Source: Veillonellaceae bacterium
GTDB taxonomy: Bacteria > Bacillota > Negativicutes > Veillonellales > Veillonellaceae
Assembly: GCA_900765165.1 (NCBI GenBank)
Contig: CAAFQR010000163.1
Coordinates: 1 to 15,092, forward strand
DNA length: 15,092 nucleotides
Direction: 5' to 3'
The notes below the pieces were generated by a model. The model searched no databases, was not told the DNA's origin, and worked only from the letters and a program-made list of their open reading frames with translations. Positions 1-6,664 of the stretch are shown here, one piece after another (position 1 is the stretch's first letter; each line of letters starts with the position of its first letter). The translations under genes were made by a program, and so were the position numbers.

Positions 1-66
1 CGGCACTGCTGCTCAATGCTGCAATGTCTGCTGCCTGATACATTTAGAAATTTATCGATTTTGGTC

Positions 67-96
67 TTGACAAGCGTGCCACTATAGTTGTACAAT
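67..96 (+). promoter_or_regulatory. Promoter of the Met-rich exported protein gene
   Basis: TTGACA at 67-72 and TACAAT at 91-96 are separated by 18 bp, a near-consensus sigma-70-type promoter about 70 bp ahead of the start codon at 174. A loose dyad (ACAA at 70-73 and TTGT at 88-91) lies across the spacer. The slightly long spacer could suit a MerR-type activator, but the dyad is too weak to claim this. Confidence 0.6.
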
Positions 97-173
97 AACG
101 ATGAAAGGATATGCATTGTTAAGGCATTGGTTGATATGTCTTAGGTATGGCGTATCAAAGGAGGCAGAGGATT

Positions 174-581
174 ATGAAACGGAGTTATAAAATTGGTATG
201 TTAGGCTTAGTGGCCGGCTTGGCTTTGACGGTTGTAGGCGCTCCGCATTGGTGGACGTCTGCCGAAGCAGATGGCGCTAACGCTAGCAACGGTTATTATT
301 GCGGCTCCTATAATGGTAAGACCGGTACGGGTATGATGAACGGCAACGGCTATGGCATGATGGGTGGTAATTTCAGCGGCACCAATATGGCTGAAATTCA
401 CAACCAGATGATGAATGGCAATTATGGTCCGAACGGCACGAACATGGCGCAGATTCATAATCAGATGATGAGCGGCTACACGGACAAGAATGGCAACACC
501 GTTCGTCCGATGATGCAGCAGAATGCTGATGGTTCCTATACTTGCAACGGACCGCAGTACGTGCAGAATAGCAACAAATAG
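174..581 (+). CDS. Small exported Met-rich protein with internal duplication
   Basis: This is a 135-residue protein of unknown function. I chose the ATG at 174 because AAAGGAGG at 157-164 sits nine bases ahead of it; an in-frame ATG at 147 has no ribosome site. Residues 1-32 look like a signal peptide: KR at the N-terminus, a hydrophobic core at about 8-23, and Ala-Glu-Ala at 30-32 as likely cleavage site. The mature part is rich in Gly, Asn and Met (12 Met in about 103 residues, often as MM pairs), with two Cys (43, 124) and two His (76, 96). A 14-residue unit is duplicated at 69-82 and 88-101 (core TNMA[EQ]IHNQMM). Met/His-rich exported proteins often bind copper or silver, so a periplasmic or surface metal-binding role is possible, but this is inferred from composition only. 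It has its own promoter and terminator. Confidence 0.75.
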   Translation: MKRSYKIGMLGLVAGLALTVVGAPHWWTSAEADGANASNGYYCGSYNGKTGTGMMNGNGYGMMGGNFSGTNMAEIHNQMMNGNYGPNGTNMAQIHNQMMSGYTDKNGNTVRPMMQQNADGSYTCNGPQYVQNSNK

Positions 582-669
582 TGCGTAATGCGAAATAGCA
601 ACAAATAGTGCTAAATCGCGGTGAGCCATGTAGAATAGCAACAATAGTACGAAATCGCAACAGGTAGTG
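567..669 (+). repeat. Degenerate 18-bp direct repeats across the stop codon
   Basis: AATAGCAACAAATAGTGC occurs exactly at 567-584 and 594-611. A copy with one deletion and one change is at 634-650, and a diverged copy (AATCGCAACAGGTAGTG) at 653-669. The first copy encodes the last four residues (NSNK) and the TAG stop of the upstream gene; the others lie in non-coding DNA. Spacing is uneven, so this looks like local slippage duplication rather than an operator array. Confidence 0.7.
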
Positions 670-687
670 TATAAGTAAGATACACGC

Positions 688-726
688 AAAGAGGCTGTAA
701 CAGACTTCTGTTATGGCCTCTTTTTT
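688..726 (+). terminator. Intrinsic terminator of the Met-rich protein gene
   Basis: AAAGAGGC...AACAG pairs with CTGTT...GCCTCTTT with two internal mismatches. The loop is ACTT and the right arm runs into TTTTTT at 721-726. Confidence 0.8.
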
Positions 727-945
727 GTGCGCCACACCCCTTTAAACCAGTAAAATTTTTGAAGATTTTTCATAGGTAAATTCTGTTTCGGTATAGTCAT
801 TTGATTGACGGTTTTCGATAAAAGGGGGTATACTTTTCGCATAGTTGTTTAATACTATAGAATATAGATTCACTGGTGGCGGATAACAATGTCCTTCGCT
901 GTGAATAGCAAGAAGTATAGCCTTAACAGAATAGGAGGGGATGCT
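727..945 (+). promoter_or_regulatory. Promoter and leader of the aconitase-X operon
   Basis: TTGACG at 805-810 and TATACT at 829-834 with an 18-bp spacer make a good promoter. The transcript would carry a leader of about 105 bases before the ATG at 946. I see no clear riboswitch fold in the leader. Together with the repeats and terminator at 567-726, this fills the gene-free stretch between 582 and 945. Confidence 0.6.
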
Positions 946-2151
946 ATGCAATTAACCCAAGATCAACAGGATTTGTTGGACGGTAAATATGGGAAAGGCG
1001 CTCAGTTGGCCATGAAGGTTCAGGTGGCCGTTGGGGAGTCCTTTGACGCGAAGCGCATGGTGCCCATCACAAGAGCTCACGTAGCACTTAGCAATCAGGA
1101 TGCGGACCGTTGGCTGGCCGAGAAGATGGCCGACCTTGGGGCGGTGTGCCGCATTCCGCCTACGGTAAATCCGGGCTTTTGCCTATCCTATTTTAAAAAT
1201 CGCGACCTGGTTAGCGACGAAGAATACGACCTCATGAAGCGCACCGAAGACGCGTACCGCAAAATCGGCGCCATTCTGAGCTATAACTGCACGCCGTACA
1301 TCGATACGAATGTGCCGAACTTTGGTGAAATTATCGCCTTCTCCGAATCCAGCGCTACGCCGTACGTCAACTCCGTGTGGGGCGCCCGCAGCAACCGCGA
1401 AGGCGCGAACTCTGCGTTGTTTGCGGCCATCACGGGCTACGTGCCGGAATACGGCTTATTGCTCGATGAAAATCGTAAAGGCACTGTCCTCGTTGACGTG
1501 CAAGCTGAAATGAAAAACGATTACAGCTACCACATGCTCGGTATGTGCGGCAAGAAGATTGGCCACGGTATTCCCGTATTCACAGGCTTGCCGAAACATA
1601 TTGGCAGCGAAGCACTGCGTAACTTAGGGGCCCAGCTCAACACGTCCGGCGCTTTTGATATGTACCACATCGTCGGCTTCACGCCGGAAGCACCGGACCT
1701 GGAAACCGCCTTCGGTGGCAAAGAACCAGTGCGCAAAGTGACCATCACGGAAGATGATTTCAAAGACGCCGAAAAAGCCAGCTCCATTGAAGGCAACCGC
1801 GCCATCGATTATGTAATGTTCGGCTGCCCTCATTTCACATTGAAGGAAACGCAGTACATTACCGAATACATTCACGGCCGGACGCTGAAGAAGCCGATTT
1901 ACATTTTGACGTCGTCCCACGTGCTCCAAATGGCGCAGCGCATGGGGCTGTACGAACAACTAGAAGCGGTAGGGGCGCACATCGTGCCTGACACCTGTCC
2001 GGACCAGCCGTGCTGGGAATTCCTGCGCGGGAAAATCGGCGTCACCGAATCGCCGAAATGCGCGTACTATCCGCAGCGGCGCGGTCGTTTCTTTGTAGTT
2101 CGCGAATTAGATGCGTGCCTTGATGCGGCACTGACCGGGGAGGTGCGATAA
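946..2151 (+). CDS. Aconitase X large (catalytic) subunit, DUF521 family
   Basis: This 401-residue protein is the catalytic chain of aconitase X, an Fe-S hydro-lyase. The ATG at 946 follows GGAGGGG at 934-940; an upstream in-frame ATG at 889 lacks a ribosome site. Family signatures are clear: YNCTPY (113-118), ESSA (134-137), NSVWGARSNREG (142-153), TSGA (233-236), GFTPEAP (244-250), GCPH (293-296) and DTC (349-351). Cys115, Cys294 and Cys351 fall in the conserved places and are the likely cluster ligands. Characterised bacterial members dehydrate cis-3-hydroxy-L-proline, and archaeal ones dehydrate phosphomevalonate. The downstream partner is a 2-hydroxyacid dehydrogenase rather than a recognisable pyrroline-2-carboxylate reductase, so I do not assign a substrate. 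The stop overlaps the start of the small subunit by one base (TAATG), suggesting translational coupling and equal amounts. Confidence 0.92.
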   Translation: MQLTQDQQDLLDGKYGKGAQLAMKVQVAVGESFDAKRMVPITRAHVALSNQDADRWLAEKMADLGAVCRIPPTVNPGFCLSYFKNRDLVSDEEYDLMKRTEDAYRKIGAILSYNCTPYIDTNVPNFGEIIAFSESSATPYVNSVWGARSNREGANSALFAAITGYVPEYGLLLDENRKGTVLVDVQAEMKNDYSYHMLGMCGKKIGHGIPVFTGLPKHIGSEALRNLGAQLNTSGAFDMYHIVGFTPEAPDLETAFGGKEPVRKVTITEDDFKDAEKASSIEGNRAIDYVMFGCPHFTLKETQYITEYIHGRTLKKPIYILTSSHVLQMAQRMGLYEQLEAVGAHIVPDTCPDQPCWEFLRGKIGVTESPKCAYYPQRRGRFFVVRELDACLDAALTGEVR

Positions 2152-2555
2152 TGAGCCAACAATTTTCTTGTCATAAGATTTCCGAAGGCTGCGTGGAAGC
2201 GGAAGTCCTCGTATCTGCAGACGCCATCATGTTTTATTTGTTCAATCCGGAAACCGGCGTCATGCTCGAACCGGGCCATGCCCTGGAAGGGAAATGCATT
2301 TCCAAGAAAATCCTCATCTTCCCCAGCGGCAAAGGCAGCTCCGTCGTGCAGGCGGACGGGCTATTTCAGCTCATGAAGCACGAACACCAGCCGGCGGGCA
2401 TGATCGTCAAATACCCGGAAACCGTGCTCGTATCCAGTGCCATTTTATTTGAAATTCCCATGGTGGACAAGCTGGACGACGAATTTTACGCCACTGTGAA
2501 GGACGGCGACCGCATTCGCCTTGATGCGGATAACGGCACCGTGACCATATTGTAA
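2151..2555 (+). CDS. Aconitase X small (swivel) subunit, DUF126 family
   Basis: This 134-residue protein is the small subunit that closes over the aconitase-X active site. The ribosome site GGGGAGG lies in the end of the large-subunit gene and the start codon shares one base with that gene's stop. The pattern matches the family: an N-terminal strand ending in LVS (20-22), the NPETG turn (32-36), a central GH.LEG segment (42-47), then PSGKGSS at about 58-64, where the conserved Ser contributes to substrate binding, and an alternating hydrophobic C-terminal half. Size is typical for the stand-alone small subunit; in some bacteria the two chains are fused. It has no activity alone in known systems and should form a heterodimer with the upstream product. 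Confidence 0.9.
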   Translation: MSQQFSCHKISEGCVEAEVLVSADAIMFYLFNPETGVMLEPGHALEGKCISKKILIFPSGKGSSVVQADGLFQLMKHEHQPAGMIVKYPETVLVSSAILFEIPMVDKLDDEFYATVKDGDRIRLDADNGTVTIL

Positions 2556-2609
2556 ACCGCTTACTCGGTAAGCTCCGTTATGTAGACCTGAGGAGGCGAT
2601 GACGAACCG

Positions 2610-3581
2610 ATGAAAATTTGGATTATAGATGAAGAGTGGCCGGATTACGACTACGAAATTGAAACGCTGACGAAGCAGTTTCCCGGCGTTGAAATAAAAA
2701 CCTCTACCTACGATATTGCCGGGGATTTTGAATCCTTTGGTCAGTACGCCGACGGCATCTTGGCCCAAGTGTACGCGGAACTGCCGGCGCCGGTTATTGA
2801 ACGCTTGCAGAACTGCAAGGGCATCGCCGTCTATGGCGGCGGCTATGAAAAGCTCGATATTGAAGCGTGTCGTAAGAAAGGTATTAAAGCCACTAATATT
2901 CAAGGCTATTGTGCAGAAGACGTAGCAGACTACGTAATTGCTGCTATTTATCATGGCTATAAACAGATTGGTCCGTACTCTGCGCATGTACAGGAAGCGG
3001 TGAACCAAGGCTTGTGGGGCGCCACGGCAGCAACGCACATCGGTCATCGCTTGTCTGAGCAGTCCCTCTTAGTGCTCGGCTTAGGCGGCATCGGTAGCGT
3101 CGTAGCCCGCAAAGCGAAGGCTATTGGCCTAAACGTGTTGGTATTCGATGAATATGCGGACCCTGGTAAAATAAAAGACGCCGGCTACGAACCGGTGGCC
3201 TGGAATGACGGCTTCGCTCGTGCCGATTATATCAGCATCAACCTCCGCGGCTGTGAAGCTAACTTTGATCGCGTCGGCGCTACTGAATTCGACTTGATGA
3301 AACCAACCGCATGGCTTATTAACACCGCCAGAGGGCCCATTATCAAGGAAGCCGAACTCATCGAAGCCGCGAAAGCCGGTAAAATCGGTGGCGCCGTGCT
3401 CGACGTTATTTGCAATGAACCGCCGCATGGGGATAACCCGATAATGCATTGTCCTAACATTTACGTTACACCGCACGTATCTTACATGAGTGTGGAATCC
3501 TATAAGGCACTTAAAGAATATGCGGTAGGAAACCTTATTGCGATGCTTACAGGTAAACCACCTCGGGATCCGATTGTGTAG
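2610..3581 (+). CDS. D-isomer-specific 2-hydroxyacid dehydrogenase
   Basis: This 323-residue cytosolic NAD-dependent oxidoreductase of the D-2-hydroxyacid dehydrogenase family interconverts a D-2-hydroxy acid and its 2-oxo acid. The Rossmann motif GLGGIG is at 157-162 with Asp180 as the expected NAD-selecting acid. The catalytic triad is present: Arg241 (NTARG), Glu270 (CNEPP) and His289 (TPHVS). The segment that usually reads PLT.ET is replaced by NLRGCEANF at 211-219, so the substrate pocket is not that of a standard lactate, glycerate or phosphoglycerate enzyme. AGGAGG at 2591-2596 lies 13 bases ahead of the ATG, a long gap; an ATG at 2599 opens only a four-codon reading frame ending across the real start. 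Its place 54 bases after the aconitase-X pair suggests it works on the product or a later intermediate of that dehydratase. Confidence 0.88.
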   Translation: MKIWIIDEEWPDYDYEIETLTKQFPGVEIKTSTYDIAGDFESFGQYADGILAQVYAELPAPVIERLQNCKGIAVYGGGYEKLDIEACRKKGIKATNIQGYCAEDVADYVIAAIYHGYKQIGPYSAHVQEAVNQGLWGATAATHIGHRLSEQSLLVLGLGGIGSVVARKAKAIGLNVLVFDEYADPGKIKDAGYEPVAWNDGFARADYISINLRGCEANFDRVGATEFDLMKPTAWLINTARGPIIKEAELIEAAKAGKIGGAVLDVICNEPPHGDNPIMHCPNIYVTPHVSYMSVESYKALKEYAVGNLIAMLTGKPPRDPIV

Positions 3582-3599
3582 AATTTAATAGTGAATAGA

Positions 3600-3656
3600 A
3601 AAATAGGTCTTATCCTATCAAGCTCAAAAATGAGGTGATGGGGTAAGACCTATTTT
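3600..3656. terminator. Long hairpin terminator between convergent operons
   Basis: A 16-bp stem (AAAATAGGTCTTATCC with GGGTAAGACCTATTTT, one G-U pair) encloses smaller pairings ATCA/TGAT and CTC/GAG. It lies between the stops of the hydroxyacid dehydrogenase (3581) and the MazG-like gene (3670), with TTTT on either strand, so it should stop transcription both ways. Confidence 0.85.
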
Positions 3657-3669
3657 AAATTTTGAAATA

Positions 3670-4074
3670 TTAGTACTCGGTGTATTTCTTATTACAGCCT
3701 TTTACTTTCTCAACCGGATATTTCTTAGCATTAATGGCCATTTTACGATAGAAGGCTTTCTGCAAATCAAAACCATAGAGTTGGCTGAAGCGGAGGATGA
3801 AGAAGAGAACGTCGGATAGTTCTTCACCGATGTGTTCTCGTTGTTTTTCGTCAGCTAGCATTGCTTTCATGTCTTCCGGTGTTTTGAAACGGAAGATGTC
3901 TAAGAGCTCACCGGCTTCGGTAGTAGCACCGATGGCGAGGTCTTTTGGGGTGTGGAATTGATCCCAATCACGGGCGGTGCAGTATTTGGCGATTAACGCC
4001 ATAAGGTCATCGAGGGTGACGCGTGTATCTGGTTCTTGAATTTCTAATTCTTGTGTTTCATTGGTATTACTCAT
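3670..4074 (-). CDS. MazG-like nucleotide pyrophosphohydrolase
   Basis: This 134-residue all-helical NTP pyrophosphohydrolase is of the MazG/dCTPase (RS21-C6-like) type; such enzymes cut nucleoside triphosphates, often dCTP or modified dNTPs, to the monophosphate and pyrophosphate. Metal-binding acids are in place: Glu53 and Glu56 (TTEAGELLD) and Glu85 and Asp88 (GEELSDV), as in the EExxE...ExxD motif. The NAKKYP stretch at 115-120 is also typical. I start it at 4074 because AGGAAGGA (reverse of 4086-4093) lies 11 bases ahead; a longer frame to 4134 lacks a ribosome site. It overlaps the end of the nuclease-helicase gene by eight bases, so the two are translated from one message. Exact nucleotide preference cannot be read from the sequence. 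Possible roles are nucleotide-pool cleaning or depletion during phage infection. Confidence 0.85.
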   Translation of the reverse strand: MSNTNETQELEIQEPDTRVTLDDLMALIAKYCTARDWDQFHTPKDLAIGATTEAGELLDIFRFKTPEDMKAMLADEKQREHIGEELSDVLFFILRFSQLYGFDLQKAFYRKMAINAKKYPVEKVKGCNKKYTEY

Positions 4075-5968
4075 TGTGTTGCATGTCCTTCCTAAATGTG
4101 GCGGCACTACGCAGATAATCGCGTAGCCCTTCATCGACGCAGTAAACGAAGCAGCCTTTCATGCCGCGAGTCATAAGCGTGCGATAGGTGTTTTTTATGA
4201 TGCGGTCTGCCGTTTTATAGGCTTCTTCCGGATTTTCTTTTGCCATCTTTTTAATGCCATTCAAGGATTTGTCTGTTTTGGCACGTTTGGACGCATCGGT
4301 TACGATATGACCATTTTCATAGCGCATATCAGGGCCGATGATAACGCCGATATAACCCAATTCTAAGCCTTGGGTTGTGTGAATACAACCAGCTTCGTTG
4401 ATGGAATCTGGGTCAGAAGCAAAGTTTTTGGAGTTGAAAAGATTCCAACTGATGGAGAAGTCATCAATCACGATATCATGAACGGATGAATCCGCTTTAC
4501 CGTTGGAAATCCATTCCCAGCAATAACCGGCTACGAGACGAGCTGTTGTATCTTGATTATTATGTGCTTTTACTAAGTCGTAAAGCTCAGTAGCAGTGTC
4601 GACAACGCGGAAATCGTAATCAATGTCGTCAAGAGTTTCATTGGCGGTTTCTCGAATTTCCAAGGTGTTATCAATCCAGCCTAAATAACCGTTAGAGCCA
4701 TTGCAACGGAATTGAGATACGAGCTCGTATTCATTGATATGAGCACCGTTTTCTTTGGCGAATTTTTTTATTTCATCAATGGAGCCCACATCTTCAAGAC
4801 TCACGCGTTGGTCCTCGTCGATAAAGAAAATGGAAACTTTGGAAGAACGGATAATCTCATTGATTTGGTTTTTGCCTTTGTTAAAACGATGTTTAGGACC
4901 AGTTAAGCGATGCGCTTCGTCGACAACGGCAACATCGAGTGCGTCGTCCGGTGTATTTACCGATGTACCGCTACCAGTGAAGAGAATATCAATGTTTTTC
5001 TTCTTATAGTCGCCTCGTAATTGCTCGGCATAGACTTTACGCGGAGCTTCCGTTTTGGTTATATAACGGGCAAAGATATTTTCCTGTAGTAGCTGAGCCA
5101 TAATGTTGATGGCTACCACCGATTTGCCGGTACCAGGACCGCCTTGAATGATGATTACCTGCTTTGTTGGCTTTTTGGCGTACTCCTTCATGGTTAAGCG
5201 TGCAAGGCGTAAAGCAAAGTCGTAGACTACGCGTTGGTCGTCAATCATGGTGAAAATTTGATTGCCCTTTAACATAGCTTTAATGCTTGATTGCAGACTT
5301 TTCGCGATGCAGATAGGACTTTCTTCTAGCATCTTTACTATATCTTTTTTGGCGCCTTGTTGGAGTAGCGACTTTATAAAATTACGCAAAGCAGGTACTT
5401 CGCCATTTACGAAAACAGGTGCTTGCGATGTGTATTCATCGTATTGGGATTCTAAGAGAATTGCTTTATTGCTCTTAGGATAGTTATGCAAATATGTGCA
5501 AGGATATAATTGGATGGAACCTTTTTGAAGTGGTTCTTTGAAATCTTTGAGTAATTGGGCATAGGACCAAGCCTGATAGGAGGGATGCGTATGATTGCGC
5601 AAGCGTCCACCAATAAAGGTTTTGACGATGGATTCTGAGTCGGGAATTGATTCCACTTCGTGCCATTGTTTGAGTTCCACAATAATCATATTTGAAATAT
5701 TAGCATTATCGGAACCGGACAAGAGCACATCGATGCGTTTACTAGTTCCCGGTATCATATACTCCAAAGCAATGCCAATGTCACTGGGAATATCGGCGTC
5801 GTTTAACACTTTGTAGACATATTCCAGTGAATTAATCCAAGAATTGATTTCGCTCTGAGACGGTCTTTTATTTAACTTTCGTTTGAAATTATCTAGTAAG
5901 ACTTCGGCAATACGGTCCTCGTCTAGGACTTGCATGAAGTTTATTTTAGTATCGTTATATATAATCAT
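4067..5968 (-). CDS. PD-(D/E)XK nuclease plus SF1 helicase, DUF2075/Schlafen-type
   Basis: This is a 633-residue two-part protein. The N-terminal part (about 60-190) has a PD-(D/E)XK-like pattern: Glu69 (ALEYM), Asp80 (KRIDVLLSG) and the ELK pair Glu98/Lys100 in a hydrophobic strand, followed by a Q.WSYA helix at 132-137. The C-terminal part (about 240-625) is an ATPase/helicase of the DUF2075 (Schlafen group 3) family. It has Walker A GGPGTGKS at 276-283 (Lys282), Walker B VAVVDEAH with Asp350/Glu351, FIDEDQR at 382-388, SQFRC (418-422), HTTQG (530-534), and an arginine-finger-type TLMTRG near 597-602. The start at 5968 follows TTAGGAG with seven bases between; an in-frame ATG at 5995 has none. 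Base composition looks lower in GC than the flanking metabolic genes, which hints at separate ancestry. Nucleic-acid processing in defence or stress is likely; the target is unknown. Confidence 0.85.
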   Translation of the reverse strand: MIIYNDTKINFMQVLDEDRIAEVLLDNFKRKLNKRPSQSEINSWINSLEYVYKVLNDADIPSDIGIALEYMIPGTSKRIDVLLSGSDNANISNMIIVELKQWHEVESIPDSESIVKTFIGGRLRNHTHPSYQAWSYAQLLKDFKEPLQKGSIQLYPCTYLHNYPKSNKAILLESQYDEYTSQAPVFVNGEVPALRNFIKSLLQQGAKKDIVKMLEESPICIAKSLQSSIKAMLKGNQIFTMIDDQRVVYDFALRLARLTMKEYAKKPTKQVIIIQGGPGTGKSVVAINIMAQLLQENIFARYITKTEAPRKVYAEQLRGDYKKKNIDILFTGSGTSVNTPDDALDVAVVDEAHRLTGPKHRFNKGKNQINEIIRSSKVSIFFIDEDQRVSLEDVGSIDEIKKFAKENGAHINEYELVSQFRCNGSNGYLGWIDNTLEIRETANETLDDIDYDFRVVDTATELYDLVKAHNNQDTTARLVAGYCWEWISNGKADSSVHDIVIDDFSISWNLFNSKNFASDPDSINEAGCIHTTQGLELGYIGVIIGPDMRYENGHIVTDASKRAKTDKSLNGIKKMAKENPEEAYKTADRIIKNTYRTLMTRGMKGCFVYCVDEGLRDYLRSAATFRKDMQHNE

Positions 5969-6003
5969 AGGCGAACTCCTAAGGTAAAAAGCCACTTTTC
6001 TTT

Positions 6004-6032
6004 AGTATAGCAATATGTGATCGCCCACACAA
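6004..6032 (-). promoter_or_regulatory. Promoter of the nuclease-helicase/MazG operon
   Basis: On the minus strand TTGTGT (reverse of 6027-6032) and TATACT (reverse of 6004-6009) are 17 bp apart. The -10 is preceded by TGC, an extended -10. The start codon follows about 35 bases downstream. Confidence 0.65.
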
Positions 6033-6042
6033 GGTATAGAAA

Positions 6043-6074
6043 AAAGACTGCCCGGACAATGCCGAGCAGCCTTT
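6043..6074 (-). terminator. Terminator of the Rrf2-like regulator gene
   Basis: Read on the minus strand, AAAGGCTGCTCGG pairs with CCGGGCAGTCTTT (13 bp, two wobble pairs) around a six-base loop, and is followed by a run of T. It starts at the last base of the regulator's TGA codon and separates that gene from the same-strand promoter at 6004-6032. Confidence 0.8.
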
Positions 6075-6496
6075 CATTTCAGTTTTTCTTCGTATGTATT
6101 GAGTATATCACGCAATGTAATCTGCGCCATAGCCGCTTCGGCTTGTTCTTGGACTTTGTCGTAGTAGTCTTGTAGGGCGAGCTGGATGTTGACGCCGACG
6201 CCGCATTCGGGATTGGTGTGGGTGTCCAGGTGCAGCAAGGGCTTCGTGCCTTCCACCGCGCGATACACGGCGAGGAGGGTTATTTGCTCAGGCGGCAAGG
6301 CTAGTTCCGGACGCGGATGGCCGTGAGTGCAGTTGAGGAGCTGCGCGTTTCTGAGGGCGCTCATGTGCTGCCGCACGGTGGCCGGGTTGGCGTGCAGGCT
6401 TTCGGCAATGGAGGCGCTGGTCAGCTTCTCCACGGGATGCAGGTAGATAAAGGCCAGAATGTGCATGGCGTCGCTCACTTTGGTGGAATATTTCAT
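6074..6496 (-). CDS. Rrf2-family regulator, YwnA-like
   Basis: This 140-residue DNA-binding regulator has a winged helix-turn-helix at about 8-60 (KVSDAMHILAFIYLH, then TSASIAESLHANPATVRQHM), followed by a long helix at about 104-120 for dimerisation. The three-Cys Fe-S signature of IscR/NsrR types is missing. Only Cys56 and Cys98 are present, and Cys98 sits in NPECGVGVNI, which matches the conserved NP.CPVG..I of YwnA-like Rrf2 proteins; a thiol-based rather than Fe-S response is therefore more likely. The start at 6496 has AAGGAGG a few bases upstream; longer frames do not. It is transcribed away from the sirtuin-like pair, and inverted repeats lie on both promoters, so it probably represses itself and the pair. 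The inducing signal is unknown. Confidence 0.87.
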   Translation of the reverse strand: MKYSTKVSDAMHILAFIYLHPVEKLTSASIAESLHANPATVRQHMSALRNAQLLNCTHGHPRPELALPPEQITLLAVYRAVEGTKPLLHLDTHTNPECGVGVNIQLALQDYYDKVQEQAEAAMAQITLRDILNTYEEKLK

Positions 6497-6572
6497 GATG
6501 GCCTCCTTGGGTACAAATCGAAACAGGAATCGCCTTACTGGGAATCCTGGAAGGGGATGCTGAAGAATTGTT

Positions 6573-6592
6573 GTTGTTTTAATTATAACAAC
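6573..6592. promoter_or_regulatory. Operator 1, on the -10 of the regulator promoter
   Basis: GTTGTTTTAATTATAACAAC is a 20-bp inverted repeat with one mismatched pair. On the minus strand it holds TATAAT (reverse of 6582-6587), which lies 17 bp from TTGTCA (reverse of 6605-6610), a strong promoter for the Rrf2-like gene. A protein bound here would block that promoter, as expected for autoregulation. Confidence 0.7.
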
Positions 6593-6595
6593 CTG

Positions 6596-6624
6596 TTGAC
6601 AGTGTGACAAGGTCATGATAACCT
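6596..6624 (+). promoter_or_regulatory. Promoter of the sirtuin-like operon
   Basis: TTGACA at 6596-6601 and TAACCT at 6619-6624 are 17 bp apart. This plus-strand promoter overlaps the opposing regulator promoter: the two -35 boxes are only three bases apart. The -10 is imperfect. Confidence 0.55.
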
Positions 6625-6654
6625 ATTGTTGTAATTTTTAAAATAACAACAATA
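6624..6654. promoter_or_regulatory. Operator 2, at the start of the sirtuin-like transcript
   Basis: A 31-bp inverted repeat has outer arms TATTGTTGT (6624-6632) and ACAACAATA (6646-6654) around an AT-rich centre. It shares GTTGT...ACAAC with the operator at 6573-6592 and lies from the -10 to the ribosome site of the first sirtuin-like gene, an ideal place for repression. Confidence 0.7.
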
Positions 6655-6664
6655 GGAGCAACAC

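Noticed and set aside
3..38. Possible C-terminus of an upstream plus-strand gene (frame reading ALLLNAAMSAA then TGA)
   Set aside because: Only eleven codons, and the other two frames are open for longer at this edge; the composition is plausible but this cannot be supported.
567..669. CRISPR-like array
   Set aside because: Units are short, uneven in spacing, include coding sequence, and have no cas genes nearby.
207..689. Long minus-strand open frame over the Met-rich gene
   Set aside because: It is the mirror of the repeated coding sequence, has no ribosome site, and runs through the repeats and against the terminator.
2599..2613. Four-codon open frame (MTNR) between AGGAGG and the dehydrogenase start
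   Set aside because: Its ATG is only two bases from the ribosome site, too close for good initiation; it probably has no role beyond explaining the long spacing.
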